Below, in pieces: positions 8,241 to 15,585 of a DNA stretch of 64,000 nt. The position numbers and the translations under genes were made by a program. Origin of the DNA: JBHJGM01 sp050331815 (GTDB lineage: Bacteria > Verrucomicrobiota > Verrucomicrobiia > Opitutales > JBHJGM01); NCBI GenBank assembly GCA_050331815.1, contig JBHJGM010000003.1, positions 310,001 to 374,000 on the forward strand, written 5' to 3'. How positions within the stretch are numbered: position 1 is the first letter of the stretch; each line of letters opens with the position of its first letter. The notes below the pieces were generated by a model that saw only the letters and a program-made list of their open reading frames with translations, was not told the origin of the DNA and made no database searches.

Positions 8241-9254
8241 ATGCCTGCCTCCGCAAATCAGGAGGCTGTCCCGCGAGTGATACCTTACGCAGAGCTTTCC
8301 GTTCCGGTCCTGATCCTGTTGCTGATAGGCGGCCTTGTGGTGCTGTCCGCGGGCGGGGATTTTCTGGCCCGCGGCGCTGCGTCCCTGGCCCTGGTCCTAG
8401 AACTCAATCCCGTGGTGGTTGGCCTCACCGTGGTGGCCATCGCCACCTCGCTCCCGGAGTTGGTAACCGCCCTGATCGCCGCTGGCGATGGTGAAGACGA
8501 TCTGGCCATCGGTAACATCGTGGGCTCCAACCTCGCCAACGTCGGCCTCATCCTGGGTGTCTCCGCGCTGGTCTTCCCGCTGACGATTCAGCAGCGGCTC
8601 ATTCGCAAAGAAGTGCCGATTCTGCTCGCGTTGTCGGGGCTCTTTTTCGCGCTCAGCTTCGGAGGACTTTCGCGCATCGAAGGCGGCGTCCTTTTTTTGT
8701 GTATGCTTGGCTACCTTTATTTCGTCACCCGCGAAGCCAAAACCCTCCCCGCCGACGAAGCCGAGGTCAGCCCCGATCTGGCCAACCCCATCAAGTCCGT
8801 CCCCAAGTGCATCCTCCTGGTCGTCCTGGGTGGCGTCTTTCTCTGGCTGGGCGCGGAACTGCTAATCAACAGCGCGGCCGTCCTGGCCGAAAAAGCGGGC
8901 ATTCCCAAGGTCATCGTCGGCCTGACCATTGTCGCCATCGGAACCAGTCTCCCCGAACTGGCCGCCTCCGTCGCCGCCGCTCTGCGCAAGCAAAGTGACA
9001 TCATCGCCGGCAACATCGTTGGCTCGAACATTTTTAACATCGTTCTGATTGGCGGCGGGGTAGGGACCGTCTACTCGCTCGACGTCAACGAACGCCTGTT
9101 CTACCTTGAGTTCCCCGCCATGATCGTTTTCAGCGGGCTGCTCTGGTTCATCTTCATCACGCAAAAGCGCGTCGTGCGGGCCGAGGGGGCGATTCTGCTC
9201 TTGCTGTATGTGGTCACCTTGCTGGCCTCCACCTGGCTGCAGTGGGCGACTTGA
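8241..9254 (+). CDS. CaCA-family Na+/Ca2+ (cation) exchanger, YrbG-like
   Basis: The 337-residue inner-membrane antiporter has about ten transmembrane segments in two inverted halves. Each half carries the alpha-repeat signature: first VAIATSLPELVTAL...GNIVGSNLANVGLILG, second VAIGTSLPELAASV...GNIVGSNIFNIVLIGG. The Glu in each SLPEL and the Asn in GSN are the known ion-coordinating residues of the family. Prokaryotic members exchange Ca2+ for Na+ or H+. The ATG at 8241 is preferred; the frame stays open upstream to 8052 but encodes basic, non-hydrophobic sequence that would overlap the ileS promoter region. The gene is divergent from ileS and 99 bases before gpmI. Confidence 0.9.
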   Translation: MPASANQEAVPRVIPYAELSVPVLILLLIGGLVVLSAGGDFLARGAASLALVLELNPVVVGLTVVAIATSLPELVTALIAAGDGEDDLAIGNIVGSNLANVGLILGVSALVFPLTIQQRLIRKEVPILLALSGLFFALSFGGLSRIEGGVLFLCMLGYLYFVTREAKTLPADEAEVSPDLANPIKSVPKCILLVVLGGVFLWLGAELLINSAAVLAEKAGIPKVIVGLTIVAIGTSLPELAASVAAALRKQSDIIAGNIVGSNIFNIVLIGGGVGTVYSLDVNERLFYLEFPAMIVFSGLLWFIFITQKRVVRAEGAILLLLYVVTLLASTWLQWAT

Positions 9255-9353
9255 ATTCCATCACCCGGTTGCGCGTATTTCTGCCTCGCCTCCCTCGGGA
9301 CCCGCCCCTTGCCTCGCTCTTGCGTAACTTAAAACCGCCCTTCAATCCCGCCT

Positions 9354-10919
9354 ATGTCTCCCGTCCTGCTGATCATCCGTGATGGTTGGGGTGCCAACCA
9401 CGACGCCGGCCACGATACCTTTAACGCCGTCAAGCTGGCCAAGACGCCCACCTGCGACAATCTTTCGGCCAACTGGCCACGCACCGAGATCGCCGCCCAC
9501 GGGCCCGACGTCGGCCTGCGTGAAGGCATCATGGGCAACAGCGAAGTCGGCCACCAGAACATCGGGGCCGGGCGGATTGTCGACCAGGAGATTGTCCGCA
9601 TCGACAAGGCCCTGGAAACGGGCGCGCTGCGCGACAACGCGGTGTTCCAAAAGGCCATCGACACGGCCAGGAACGGCCAGGCCCTGCACTTCTTCGGGCT
9701 CTGTTCCGACGCCGGCGTCCACGCCATGCTCGAGCACCTTTACGGCCTGACCGCCCTGGTCAAAGAGGCCGGCGTCTCCGAGGTGTACCTGCACGCCTTC
9801 ACCGACGGTCGCGACACCGCGCCGAAGTCCGGCCTGGGCTTTCTTCAACAGGTCGAGGAGCAGTTCGCCAACATCGGCGTCGGCAAAATTGCCAGTGTGT
9901 GCGGGCGCTTCTGGGCGATGGACCGCGACAAGCGCTGGGAGCGCGTGCAGAAGGCCTACGATTGCCTGACCGGGCGTAACGTCGAGCGCACCGCCCAGTC
10001 CGCCGCCGAAGCCCTGCAGGCTTACTACAATCAGCCCCTCGACCACAACCGCAAGGGAGACGAGTTTGTCGTGCCCACCCAGATCGTCGACGCCGACGGC
10101 CAGGCCGTGGCCACTGTCAAAGACGGCGACGCCGTCATTTTCTTCAATTTCCGGGGCGACCGCCCGCGCGAGCTCACCCGCGCCTTCATCGACGATGACT
10201 TCGACGGTTTCGACCGCGGCCCGAAACTCGAAAGCTTCTATGTCACCATGACCGAGTACGAAAAAGGCCTCTGCCCCAACGTGCTCTTCCTCAAGCCGCC
10301 CAAGATGGCCAACATCCTCGGCACCTACGTCGCCGATCAGGGCCTGGCGCAATTCCGCTGCGCTGAGACCGAGAAATTTCCGCACGTCACCTTTTTCTTC
10401 AACGATTATCGCGAAGAGCCCCTTCCCAAAGAGGAGCGCCAAATCGTGCAGAGCCCCAAGGAGGTTTCCACCTACGACCAGAAGCCCGAGATGAGCGCGC
10501 CCGGCGTCACCGCGGCGGCCCGGGAGGCCATCCTTTCCAAGAAATTCGCGTTGCTGGTGGTCAACTTTGCCAACCCGGACATGGTCGGCCATACTGGTTC
10601 GCTCGATGCTGCCGTGCAGGCGTGCGAGACCGTCGACAACGGCGTGCGCCAACTCCTCGATGCCATCGATCAGGTCGGCGGCAAGGCCCTTATCACCGCG
10701 GATCACGGCAACGCCGACCAGATGTTCGACCCCAAAACCGACGGCCCGCACACCCAGCACACCCTCAATCCGGTCGAGGTCGTGCTCTACGGCCAGGGGT
10801 GCGAAAACCTGAAGCTGCGCGAGTCCGGCCGCCTCGCCGACATTGCCCCCACCATCGTCCGCCTGATGGACCTCCCACAGCCCCCCGAAATGACCGGCAC
10901 CTGCCTCATCGCCGACTGA
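9354..10919 (+). CDS. gpmI: 2,3-bisphosphoglycerate-independent phosphoglycerate mutase
   Basis: This 521-residue cytoplasmic Mn-dependent enzyme interconverts 3- and 2-phosphoglycerate in glycolysis and gluconeogenesis. It has the alkaline-phosphatase-like fold: metal Asp at D10 in IIRDGWG, the phosphoserine site S63 in IMGNSEVGHQNIGAGR, FTDGRDTAPKSG, GRFWAMDRDKRWER, NFRGDRPRELTRAF, VNFANPDMVGHTG and the C-terminal metal site ITADHGNAD. Length matches the family (about 510-550 aa). The ATG at 9354 starts exactly at the conserved N terminus. No close operon partner follows; 352 bases without a clear gene separate it from the next CDS. Confidence 0.97.
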   Translation: MSPVLLIIRDGWGANHDAGHDTFNAVKLAKTPTCDNLSANWPRTEIAAHGPDVGLREGIMGNSEVGHQNIGAGRIVDQEIVRIDKALETGALRDNAVFQKAIDTARNGQALHFFGLCSDAGVHAMLEHLYGLTALVKEAGVSEVYLHAFTDGRDTAPKSGLGFLQQVEEQFANIGVGKIASVCGRFWAMDRDKRWERVQKAYDCLTGRNVERTAQSAAEALQAYYNQPLDHNRKGDEFVVPTQIVDADGQAVATVKDGDAVIFFNFRGDRPRELTRAFIDDDFDGFDRGPKLESFYVTMTEYEKGLCPNVLFLKPPKMANILGTYVADQGLAQFRCAETEKFPHVTFFFNDYREEPLPKEERQIVQSPKEVSTYDQKPEMSAPGVTAAAREAILSKKFALLVVNFANPDMVGHTGSLDAAVQACETVDNGVRQLLDAIDQVGGKALITADHGNADQMFDPKTDGPHTQHTLNPVEVVLYGQGCENLKLRESGRLADIAPTIVRLMDLPQPPEMTGTCLIAD

Positions 10920-11271
10920 GCCAGTTCCTTCGTTTGGAGCGAGCTGCGTCTCAATTAAGCGAGCTCCCGAAACGCTTCGTCCGTAATATACGACCCAGGC
11001 CACTGAGGTCGAGTGCTACGCACGGAGAACCAGCAGCGCGGCCCCTCGGCTTGCTTCGTCATCGTGAGAAGCCCTTCAGAGCGATGTGACCATTTTGGCA
11101 CCCGCCGTCGACTACCGGCAACTCCGTCATCGGTCCGGTGGGTGGACAGTGACCACGTCTCCCCAAACCCCGAGGTGACAATCCTCCGCGCTTGCCGCTC
11201 AGCCGCGTCCCACGGCGCATACGGCGTTTACGCTGGTCTCCCAGCGGTCGGCCCTTGCACAATCCTGTTTG
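10920..11271. other. intergenic stretch with no supported gene
   Basis: Between gpmI and the isomerase-like gene. Short open frames exist on both strands but have shadow-like Arg/Pro/Ser composition and no recognisable domain. A short direct repeat (GCGAGCT at about 10940 and 10961) is the only structure I noticed. It presumably holds the promoter of the downstream gene. Confidence 0.5.
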
Positions 11272-12096
11272 ATGAAAATCGCGTTCATGACCCTGGGCTG
11301 TCCAAACTGGGACCTGTCAACCATCTGCCAGCGCGGCCAGGAGTACGGCTACGACGGCGTTGATTTCCGTGGGCTAAAGGACGCGCTGGATGTCACGGTT
11401 TTACCGGAATTCACGACCAACGCCTCCGAAACCAAGCAGCGCCTCGCCGATGCCGGGCTGGAGGTCAGTGCCTTTTCCTCCTCCATCCGGCTTTGCGCTG
11501 CGGAGGCCCGCACAAAAAATCTCGAAGAAGCCCGCCGTCACATCGAGGTGGCCCGCACCTTCGAAACAAAGCGTATCCGTGTCTTCGGCGGCGGCGACCT
11601 GACCCAGTCCAGCCTCGACGCGCTCCGCCAGACCGGTATCGAAACTATCCAGGCCATCCTGGCGTTGGAGGGGGCTCGGGACCTCGTCTGGATGTTTGAA
11701 ACGCACGACCACTGGGTCGCCCGCGAACAGGTCGTGAAACTGGTCGAAGCGGTGGACGATCCTGCCTTTCAGGTCCTTTGGGACATGGCCCATTGCTTCC
11801 GCATCGCCCAGGAAACCCCGGAAGAGTGCCTCGACGCCTACGGTCCAAAAATTTCCTACGTGCACCTCAAAGACGCCGTGCATGAGCCAGAAAATCCAGC
11901 CTCGATGAAGGACGGCTGGCGCTACGTGAATCCGGGCGAGGGGCAGTTGCCTATCGGCGAGGCGGTCCAGCAACTCAAGGCCAGCGGTTACGACGGCTGG
12001 CTTCAATTTGAGCACGAGAAACGCTGGCATCCCAACCTTGCCGAGCCCGAAGACATCTTTCCTGCCTTTGCTCGCTGGGCCCGCCGTTTCTGCTGA
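11272..12096 (+). CDS. sugar phosphate isomerase/epimerase-like TIM-barrel protein
   Basis: The 274-residue protein belongs to the xylose-isomerase-like TIM barrel (AP_endonuc_2) group, whose members isomerise or epimerise sugars and polyols with a divalent metal. It opens with strand MKIAFMTLGCPNWDL and YGYDGVDFRG. Candidate metal ligands lie at strand ends: Glu in WMFETHDHW, Asp and His in LWDMAHCFR, His in YVHLKDAVHE and Glu in GWLQFEHEKRWHP, in the expected order. The ATG at 11272 is chosen; a TTG directly before it adds one codon. Substrate cannot be predicted. It stands alone, with a candidate TetR-type operator just after its stop that belongs to the next gene. Confidence 0.8.
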   Translation: MKIAFMTLGCPNWDLSTICQRGQEYGYDGVDFRGLKDALDVTVLPEFTTNASETKQRLADAGLEVSAFSSSIRLCAAEARTKNLEEARRHIEVARTFETKRIRVFGGGDLTQSSLDALRQTGIETIQAILALEGARDLVWMFETHDHWVAREQVVKLVEAVDDPAFQVLWDMAHCFRIAQETPEECLDAYGPKISYVHLKDAVHEPENPASMKDGWRYVNPGEGQLPIGEAVQQLKASGYDGWLQFEHEKRWHPNLAEPEDIFPAFARWARRFC

Positions 12097-12108
12097 ACCC
12101 ACGGATAA

Positions 12109-12124
12109 TAGACCGTTCGGTCAT
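12109..12124 (+). promoter_or_regulatory. candidate TetR-type operator
   Basis: The sequence TAGACCGTTCGGTCAT contains the perfect dyad GACCG-TT-CGGTC and sits 15 bases before the ATG of the membrane protein gene at 12139. It closely resembles NemR-type TetR operators (TAGACC-N4-GGTCTA). No TetR-family gene is present in the window, so any regulator would act in trans. Confidence 0.4.
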
Positions 12125-12138
12125 AATTCATTGAGCCT

Positions 12139-12693
12139 ATGAGCAACGCTGACGATCCGCCGCCCATGCCCCGCAAGAATCCGCCCCAGATTCCGGGCGG
12201 TGCCCTGGGCAAAGCTTCCCTCAAACGCATCAACGGCATCCTGCAGAGCGTCACTCCGCTCGTCGACGAAGCCGGGCGCGTAGTTCAGTGGGCGGTCTCG
12301 CCGGTCATGGTCGAGTTCAAGCTCAAGGACCTGCTGCAAATCCTGGTTGGCTCGTCGCTTTTGGCCGTACCGGTCGCCTTCACCGAGGAGACCTGGAACC
12401 TGGGCGAGCGCCTGCCGCTGGCCAACGTGCTGCTGTTGGGCTTTATCTCCCTGCTCATCATCGGGGCCTTTGTCTACTACACCTTTTACCGGGTGGGTTT
12501 CCGACAGCACTTTTTTGAATACCTCAAGCGGGTCATCGCCATCTACGGGGTTTCACTGCTGATGGTCGGCTGCATCCTGACCATCATCCTGCAGTGTCCC
12601 TGGGAGACCGACCCCATCCTCGCCATCAAGCGCATCATCCTGGTCGGCTACCCTGCGAGCATGTCTGCCGCTGTAACCGACTCGATCAAGTAG
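12139..12693 (+). CDS. integral membrane protein (possibly DUF2391 type)
   Basis: The 184-residue protein has a polar Pro-rich N terminus (about 60 residues, including two amphipathic helices) and then four likely transmembrane segments: around residues 70-86, 94-114, 133-155 and a weaker last one containing LVGYPASMSAAVTDSIK. Layout and the C-terminal small-residue motif resemble DUF2391 integral membrane proteins, but I am not certain. No catalytic motif is visible. It is preceded by a candidate TetR-type operator at 12109-12124 and followed 24 bases later by another small membrane protein gene on the same strand, which suggests co-expression. Confidence 0.6.
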   Translation: MSNADDPPPMPRKNPPQIPGGALGKASLKRINGILQSVTPLVDEAGRVVQWAVSPVMVEFKLKDLLQILVGSSLLAVPVAFTEETWNLGERLPLANVLLLGFISLLIIGAFVYYTFYRVGFRQHFFEYLKRVIAIYGVSLLMVGCILTIILQCPWETDPILAIKRIILVGYPASMSAAVTDSIK

Positions 12694-12717
12694 CGACCCG
12701 CTTCGGCAAAACCATCC

Positions 12718-12954
12718 GTGCGCTGCTTTAAGCGACTGTCTCTTTGGGCGCTGTGCCTGTTTCTGTGGTTCGGCGCGATCATCAACCTGGGCCTGGTGAT
12801 TCAATTCAACCAGCGCCGGGTGCTGCCCTTCGGCGACCCTGAAAACCCCGGGCCCGCCATCGCGGGAATTTTCCTGGGCATGGTGCTATGCGCCTTCAGC
12901 GCGTTTTTTCTGGTGATCCACCTGGTGCGCAGTCGCTCGCGCCGTCGGCGCTAG
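12718..12954 (+). CDS. small hypothetical two-helix membrane protein
   Basis: The 78-residue frame starts at a GTG (12718). It has two hydrophobic segments (residues 8-28 and 46-68), separated by a short polar loop with QFNQRRVLPFGDPENPGP and ending in an Arg-rich tail (RSRSRRRR), which predicts cytoplasmic ends by the positive-inside rule. No family is recognised. It follows the larger membrane protein by 24 bases on the same strand and overlaps the stop of the convergent SBF transporter gene by 4 bases. Hydrophobic pattern and spacing argue for a real gene. Confidence 0.55.
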   Translation: MRCFKRLSLWALCLFLWFGAIINLGLVIQFNQRRVLPFGDPENPGPAIAGIFLGMVLCAFSAFFLVIHLVRSRSRRRR

Positions 12955-13979
12955 GTTGCCGGAATTTCCGCGGCAGCTTTTGCGCGGTTCTTTTCCAGGC
13001 GGTCGCAGAGCAGCCCGCCCAGCACCAGTTGCAGCGGGTGGTACAGCAACAGCGGCAGGATGATCAGCCCCAGCGCCTCGGGCATCCCCGCAAAAATCGA
13101 CTGCGCCATCGGCAACCCGGAAGCCAGGGTTTTTTGCGCCCCGCAAAACAACAGCGCGATCTGCCCCGGCGACTCCGCGGGCAACGTCGCGCGGCCAAGC
13201 AAATGCACCGCCGCGTGCAGCAGGCCCATCAGCACGAGCACCAGCAGCACCGTTTCGACCACCAGGATCGGCTCATGCTCGCTCCAGATCTCGTTGTGGA
13301 ACGAATTCGCAAACGCCGCGAACACGATGAAGGCGATCAGCACCGAGCACAGATTCGAGAGGAGCTTCTTCACCGGCTCGATGCCCTTCTTAATGAAGGG
13401 CCGCAGGATCTGTCCCAGAAAAAACGGCAGCACAATGAGCGAGGCGATGCGTACGATCGAAGACAGCAGCGCCTCGGCGTCAAAGCCGCCATCACCCGCG
13501 CCGTATAGGGTTACCGCCAGCGGCACCAGGACCACCCCCAGCAGATTTGAGAGCGTGCCGTTGAAGAGCGCGGCGGTTACGTCGCCACCGGCTCGCAGGG
13601 TCAGCACCATCGCGCTGGAAAGCGTGGTCGGCAGAATCGACAGATAAAAGAAGCCCATCCGCAGGGACTCCGGCAACCCCAGCAGACCGCTCACCGGCCA
13701 AAGCACCGCCGCAAACAAGAGCGGCGCCAGCACGAAGATACAGCCGTGGCAAACCGCGTGCAGCTTCCAGTCCTTCAGGCCCCGCAACAATTCCTCCGAG
13801 CGTAGGAGCAGGCCCTGTATCAAAAAAATCACAAAGACCCCGACTTTGGTCGTCACCTCCGTGCGCAGCGTGCCGCCCGAGCGACCCAACTCCGGTACCA
13901 GCCAGCCCAGAAACACCGCCAGCGCCAGGGCCAGAATAAACCAGTTGCGTTGACTCCAGGCCAGCATGCGAAAGGACAC
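12951..13979 (-). CDS. bile acid:sodium symporter family (SBF-like) transporter
   Basis: The 342-residue protein has about ten hydrophobic segments. It matches the SBF-like group (YfeH/PF13593 type): N-terminal WFILALALAVFLGWLVPELG, then FLIQGLLLRSEEL, the crossover region LPTTLSSAMVLTLRAGGD and FNGTLSNLLGVVLVPL, and near the C terminus LLFCGAQKTLASGLPMAQSIFAG. The TTLSSA and KTLASGLP segments correspond to the sodium-binding crossover helices. The family imports organic anions with Na+; the substrate is unknown here. It is divergent from mogA over a 163-base region with two inverted repeats, and its 3' end touches the small membrane protein gene. Confidence 0.85.
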   Translation of the reverse strand: MSFRMLAWSQRNWFILALALAVFLGWLVPELGRSGGTLRTEVTTKVGVFVIFLIQGLLLRSEELLRGLKDWKLHAVCHGCIFVLAPLLFAAVLWPVSGLLGLPESLRMGFFYLSILPTTLSSAMVLTLRAGGDVTAALFNGTLSNLLGVVLVPLAVTLYGAGDGGFDAEALLSSIVRIASLIVLPFFLGQILRPFIKKGIEPVKKLLSNLCSVLIAFIVFAAFANSFHNEIWSEHEPILVVETVLLVLVLMGLLHAAVHLLGRATLPAESPGQIALLFCGAQKTLASGLPMAQSIFAGMPEALGLIILPLLLYHPLQLVLGGLLCDRLEKNRAKAAAEIPAT

Positions 13980-13990
13980 CAGAAATAGTT

Positions 13991-14012
13991 AGATCGTAAC
14001 AGAGCGCGATCT
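13991..14012. repeat. inverted repeat near the start of the SBF transporter gene
   Basis: AGATCG at 13991-13996 and CGATCT at 14007-14012 form a perfect 6-base inverted repeat with a 10-base spacer, 11 bases upstream of the transporter start codon. It could be an operator or an RNA hairpin in the leader. No T-run follows, so a terminator is unlikely. Confidence 0.35.
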
Positions 14013-14059
14013 TACAAATCCACGCCAACCGCCTCAGCCTGCAACGCCCACACCGCCAC

Positions 14060-14108
14060 GCAAGGCAAAGCGTAATTTTTCGAGAGCAACCCATACGCTC
14101 ATCCTTGC
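14060..14108 (+). promoter_or_regulatory. long symmetric stem-loop in the mogA leader
   Basis: GCAAGG (14060-14065) pairs with CCTTGC (14103-14108), and AGCGTA (14069-14074) pairs with TACGCT (14094-14099). A symmetric 3/3 internal loop (caa/cat) and a 19-base apical loop complete the structure. It lies 34 bases before the mogA ATG. It does not match the molybdenum cofactor riboswitch as I know it. It could be a leader regulatory structure, a protein-binding dyad or a small mobile-repeat relic. Confidence 0.45.
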
Positions 14109-14142
14109 CTGCGACGATGCACCCTCCAATGTTTCCTACTCG

Positions 14143-14685
14143 ATGTCCGACGCGTCTGTAAAAATTGGAATCATCAATGTATCCGACCGTGCCAGTGCCG
14201 GCATTTACGCGGACACCCCGGGACAAGAGGCGTTGGCCTTTCTGCAGGAAGTCCTGGCTACGCCTTTTCAAACGGCCTACGCGGTCATCCCGGACGAGAG
14301 AGACCAAATCGCCGACACCCTGATACACTTTGTCGACGACGAACTGTGCTGCCTGCTGCTGACCACTGGCGGCACCGGCCCTTCACTACGCGACGTGACG
14401 CCCGAGGCCACCGAATCGGTCTGCGAAAAAATAATCCCCGGCTTTGGCGAGCAGATGCGCACCACTTCCCTGAAGTATGTGCCCACCGCCATCCTTTCGC
14501 GCCAGACCGCCGGCATTCGCGGGCGCTGCCTCATCGTCAACCTGCCCGGCAAGCCCAAAGCCATCCGCGAATGTCTCGAGGCGGTCTTCCCGGCCATCCC
14601 GTATTGCATCGACCTGATGGAAGGCCCGCGACTGGAAACCCGGCCCGACAGCCCCATCAAAGCTTTCCGGCCCAAGGGCGCTTAA
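14143..14685 (+). CDS. mogA: molybdopterin adenylyltransferase MogA
   Basis: The 180-residue protein activates molybdopterin by adenylation, the step before molybdate insertion in molybdenum cofactor synthesis. It has the MoaB/MogA fold signatures: IGIINVSDRASAGIYAD at the N terminus, TTGGTGPSLRDVTPEAT in the centre (substrate-binding GGTG and the DVTPEA loop), FGEQMR and the C-terminal NLPGKPKAIRECL. Length is typical (about 170-195 aa). The start is the ATG at 14143, preceded by a strong stem-loop. Location 5 kb from a molybdenum-dependent xanthine dehydrogenase fits shared cofactor need, although they are not in one operon. Confidence 0.92.
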   Translation: MSDASVKIGIINVSDRASAGIYADTPGQEALAFLQEVLATPFQTAYAVIPDERDQIADTLIHFVDDELCCLLLTTGGTGPSLRDVTPEATESVCEKIIPGFGEQMRTTSLKYVPTAILSRQTAGIRGRCLIVNLPGKPKAIRECLEAVFPAIPYCIDLMEGPRLETRPDSPIKAFRPKGA

Positions 14686-14736
14686 GTCTTCGGCCTATTC
14701 GTTGCTGCACCGCGTGCGCGCTTTGACTTGTACGCA

Positions 14737-15585
14737 TCAGCTTGCCAGCCAAACTTCGTACACCGGGTAATAAGCGTACCAGAGCTTTCCTTGCAGCGGG
14801 TGCACGCGAAACTGTAGCCCGGCCTCACCCAGCAGGGCTTCCCAGTCGTCGCGGGTCAGCAAGCAGTTCGTCCCGTCAAAGAAGTATCGCTGCGTCGCCG
14901 CGAATTCAGCTTCCGCGAGCTGGCCCGTTTCCGCCATGACCGCGATCGCGGCAAACAACGCGGCGTTGTCCAGGGTAGCGCTCGAGCGCTCGTAATGATC
15001 GTCCAGAAAGCCGGTCAGGCGCATGCCGAAGCCAAACTCGGCTGCGTCGATTTCACCTTTGCGAAAGCGCTGGATCAACCAGGCGGCATCCTGTTGGGGC
15101 TGCCCGTCCCAGGCGAGGGCTTTGCGAAACAGCAGGTGGCCCCCCGGTGCCAGCAGCGCTTTGAGCAACTCCAGCAATTCCAGATGCGCCGCGCGGCTGG
15201 CCGTGTTGGCAAAAATCCCATCGCCCAAAATCGCGAGAAAGGGTGCTTCGGGGATGACCTGAGACGCCAATTCAAACCAGCCGGACTCCACCACGCGCTC
15301 GCGGTCGGCCAGGGTTGGCTCCAGCCAGTCACGATAGAGCGCGACCGCGTCGGGATTACGGTCGATAGCAACCGACTGAGCCGACTCGCGGGCGGCCAGG
15401 TTACGCAGTTCCGGGGTCATGCCCAGGACCAGCGCCGAACCCTCCCTCAGTCCCTCAGGCAAACCGCGGGCATAGGCCTCGACTTCTTCCGGGCCAGGGC
15501 TGCCAGCAGCGTGACGTTGCTTCGTGCCGGTCGAGGCGATGCGGCTTTCCAGAGTTGATGCGCTCCAGGGATTACTCGTCGGCAT
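14737..15585 (-). CDS. SAM-dependent methyltransferase-like protein
   Basis: The 282-residue protein (ATG at 15585) shows Rossmann methyltransferase features: motif I-like SALVLGMTPELRNLA (about residue 50), an acidic end of strand 2 in SVAIDRNPDAV, a motif IV-like FLAILGDGIFAN, and a following LELLKALLAPGGHLLFRK segment typical of motifs V-VI. Motif I is atypical (LGMTPE instead of GxGxG). The C-terminal part, with a Trp-rich end KLWYAYYPVYEVW, is unassigned. The start overlaps the stop of the upstream QueC-like gene by 14 bases, so translation is probably coupled and the two likely act together. The substrate is unknown. Confidence 0.7.
   Translation of the reverse strand: MPTSNPWSASTLESRIASTGTKQRHAAGSPGPEEVEAYARGLPEGLREGSALVLGMTPELRNLAARESAQSVAIDRNPDAVALYRDWLEPTLADRERVVESGWFELASQVIPEAPFLAILGDGIFANTASRAAHLELLELLKALLAPGGHLLFRKALAWDGQPQQDAAWLIQRFRKGEIDAAEFGFGMRLTGFLDDHYERSSATLDNAALFAAIAVMAETGQLAEAEFAATQRYFFDGTNCLLTRDDWEALLGEAGLQFRVHPLQGKLWYAYYPVYEVWLAS

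Noticed and set aside
9342..11003. 553-codon minus-strand frame opposite gpmI
   Set aside because: It is an antisense shadow of a highly conserved gene in GC-rich DNA. Composition is Gly/Val/His-rich and no domain is recognisable.
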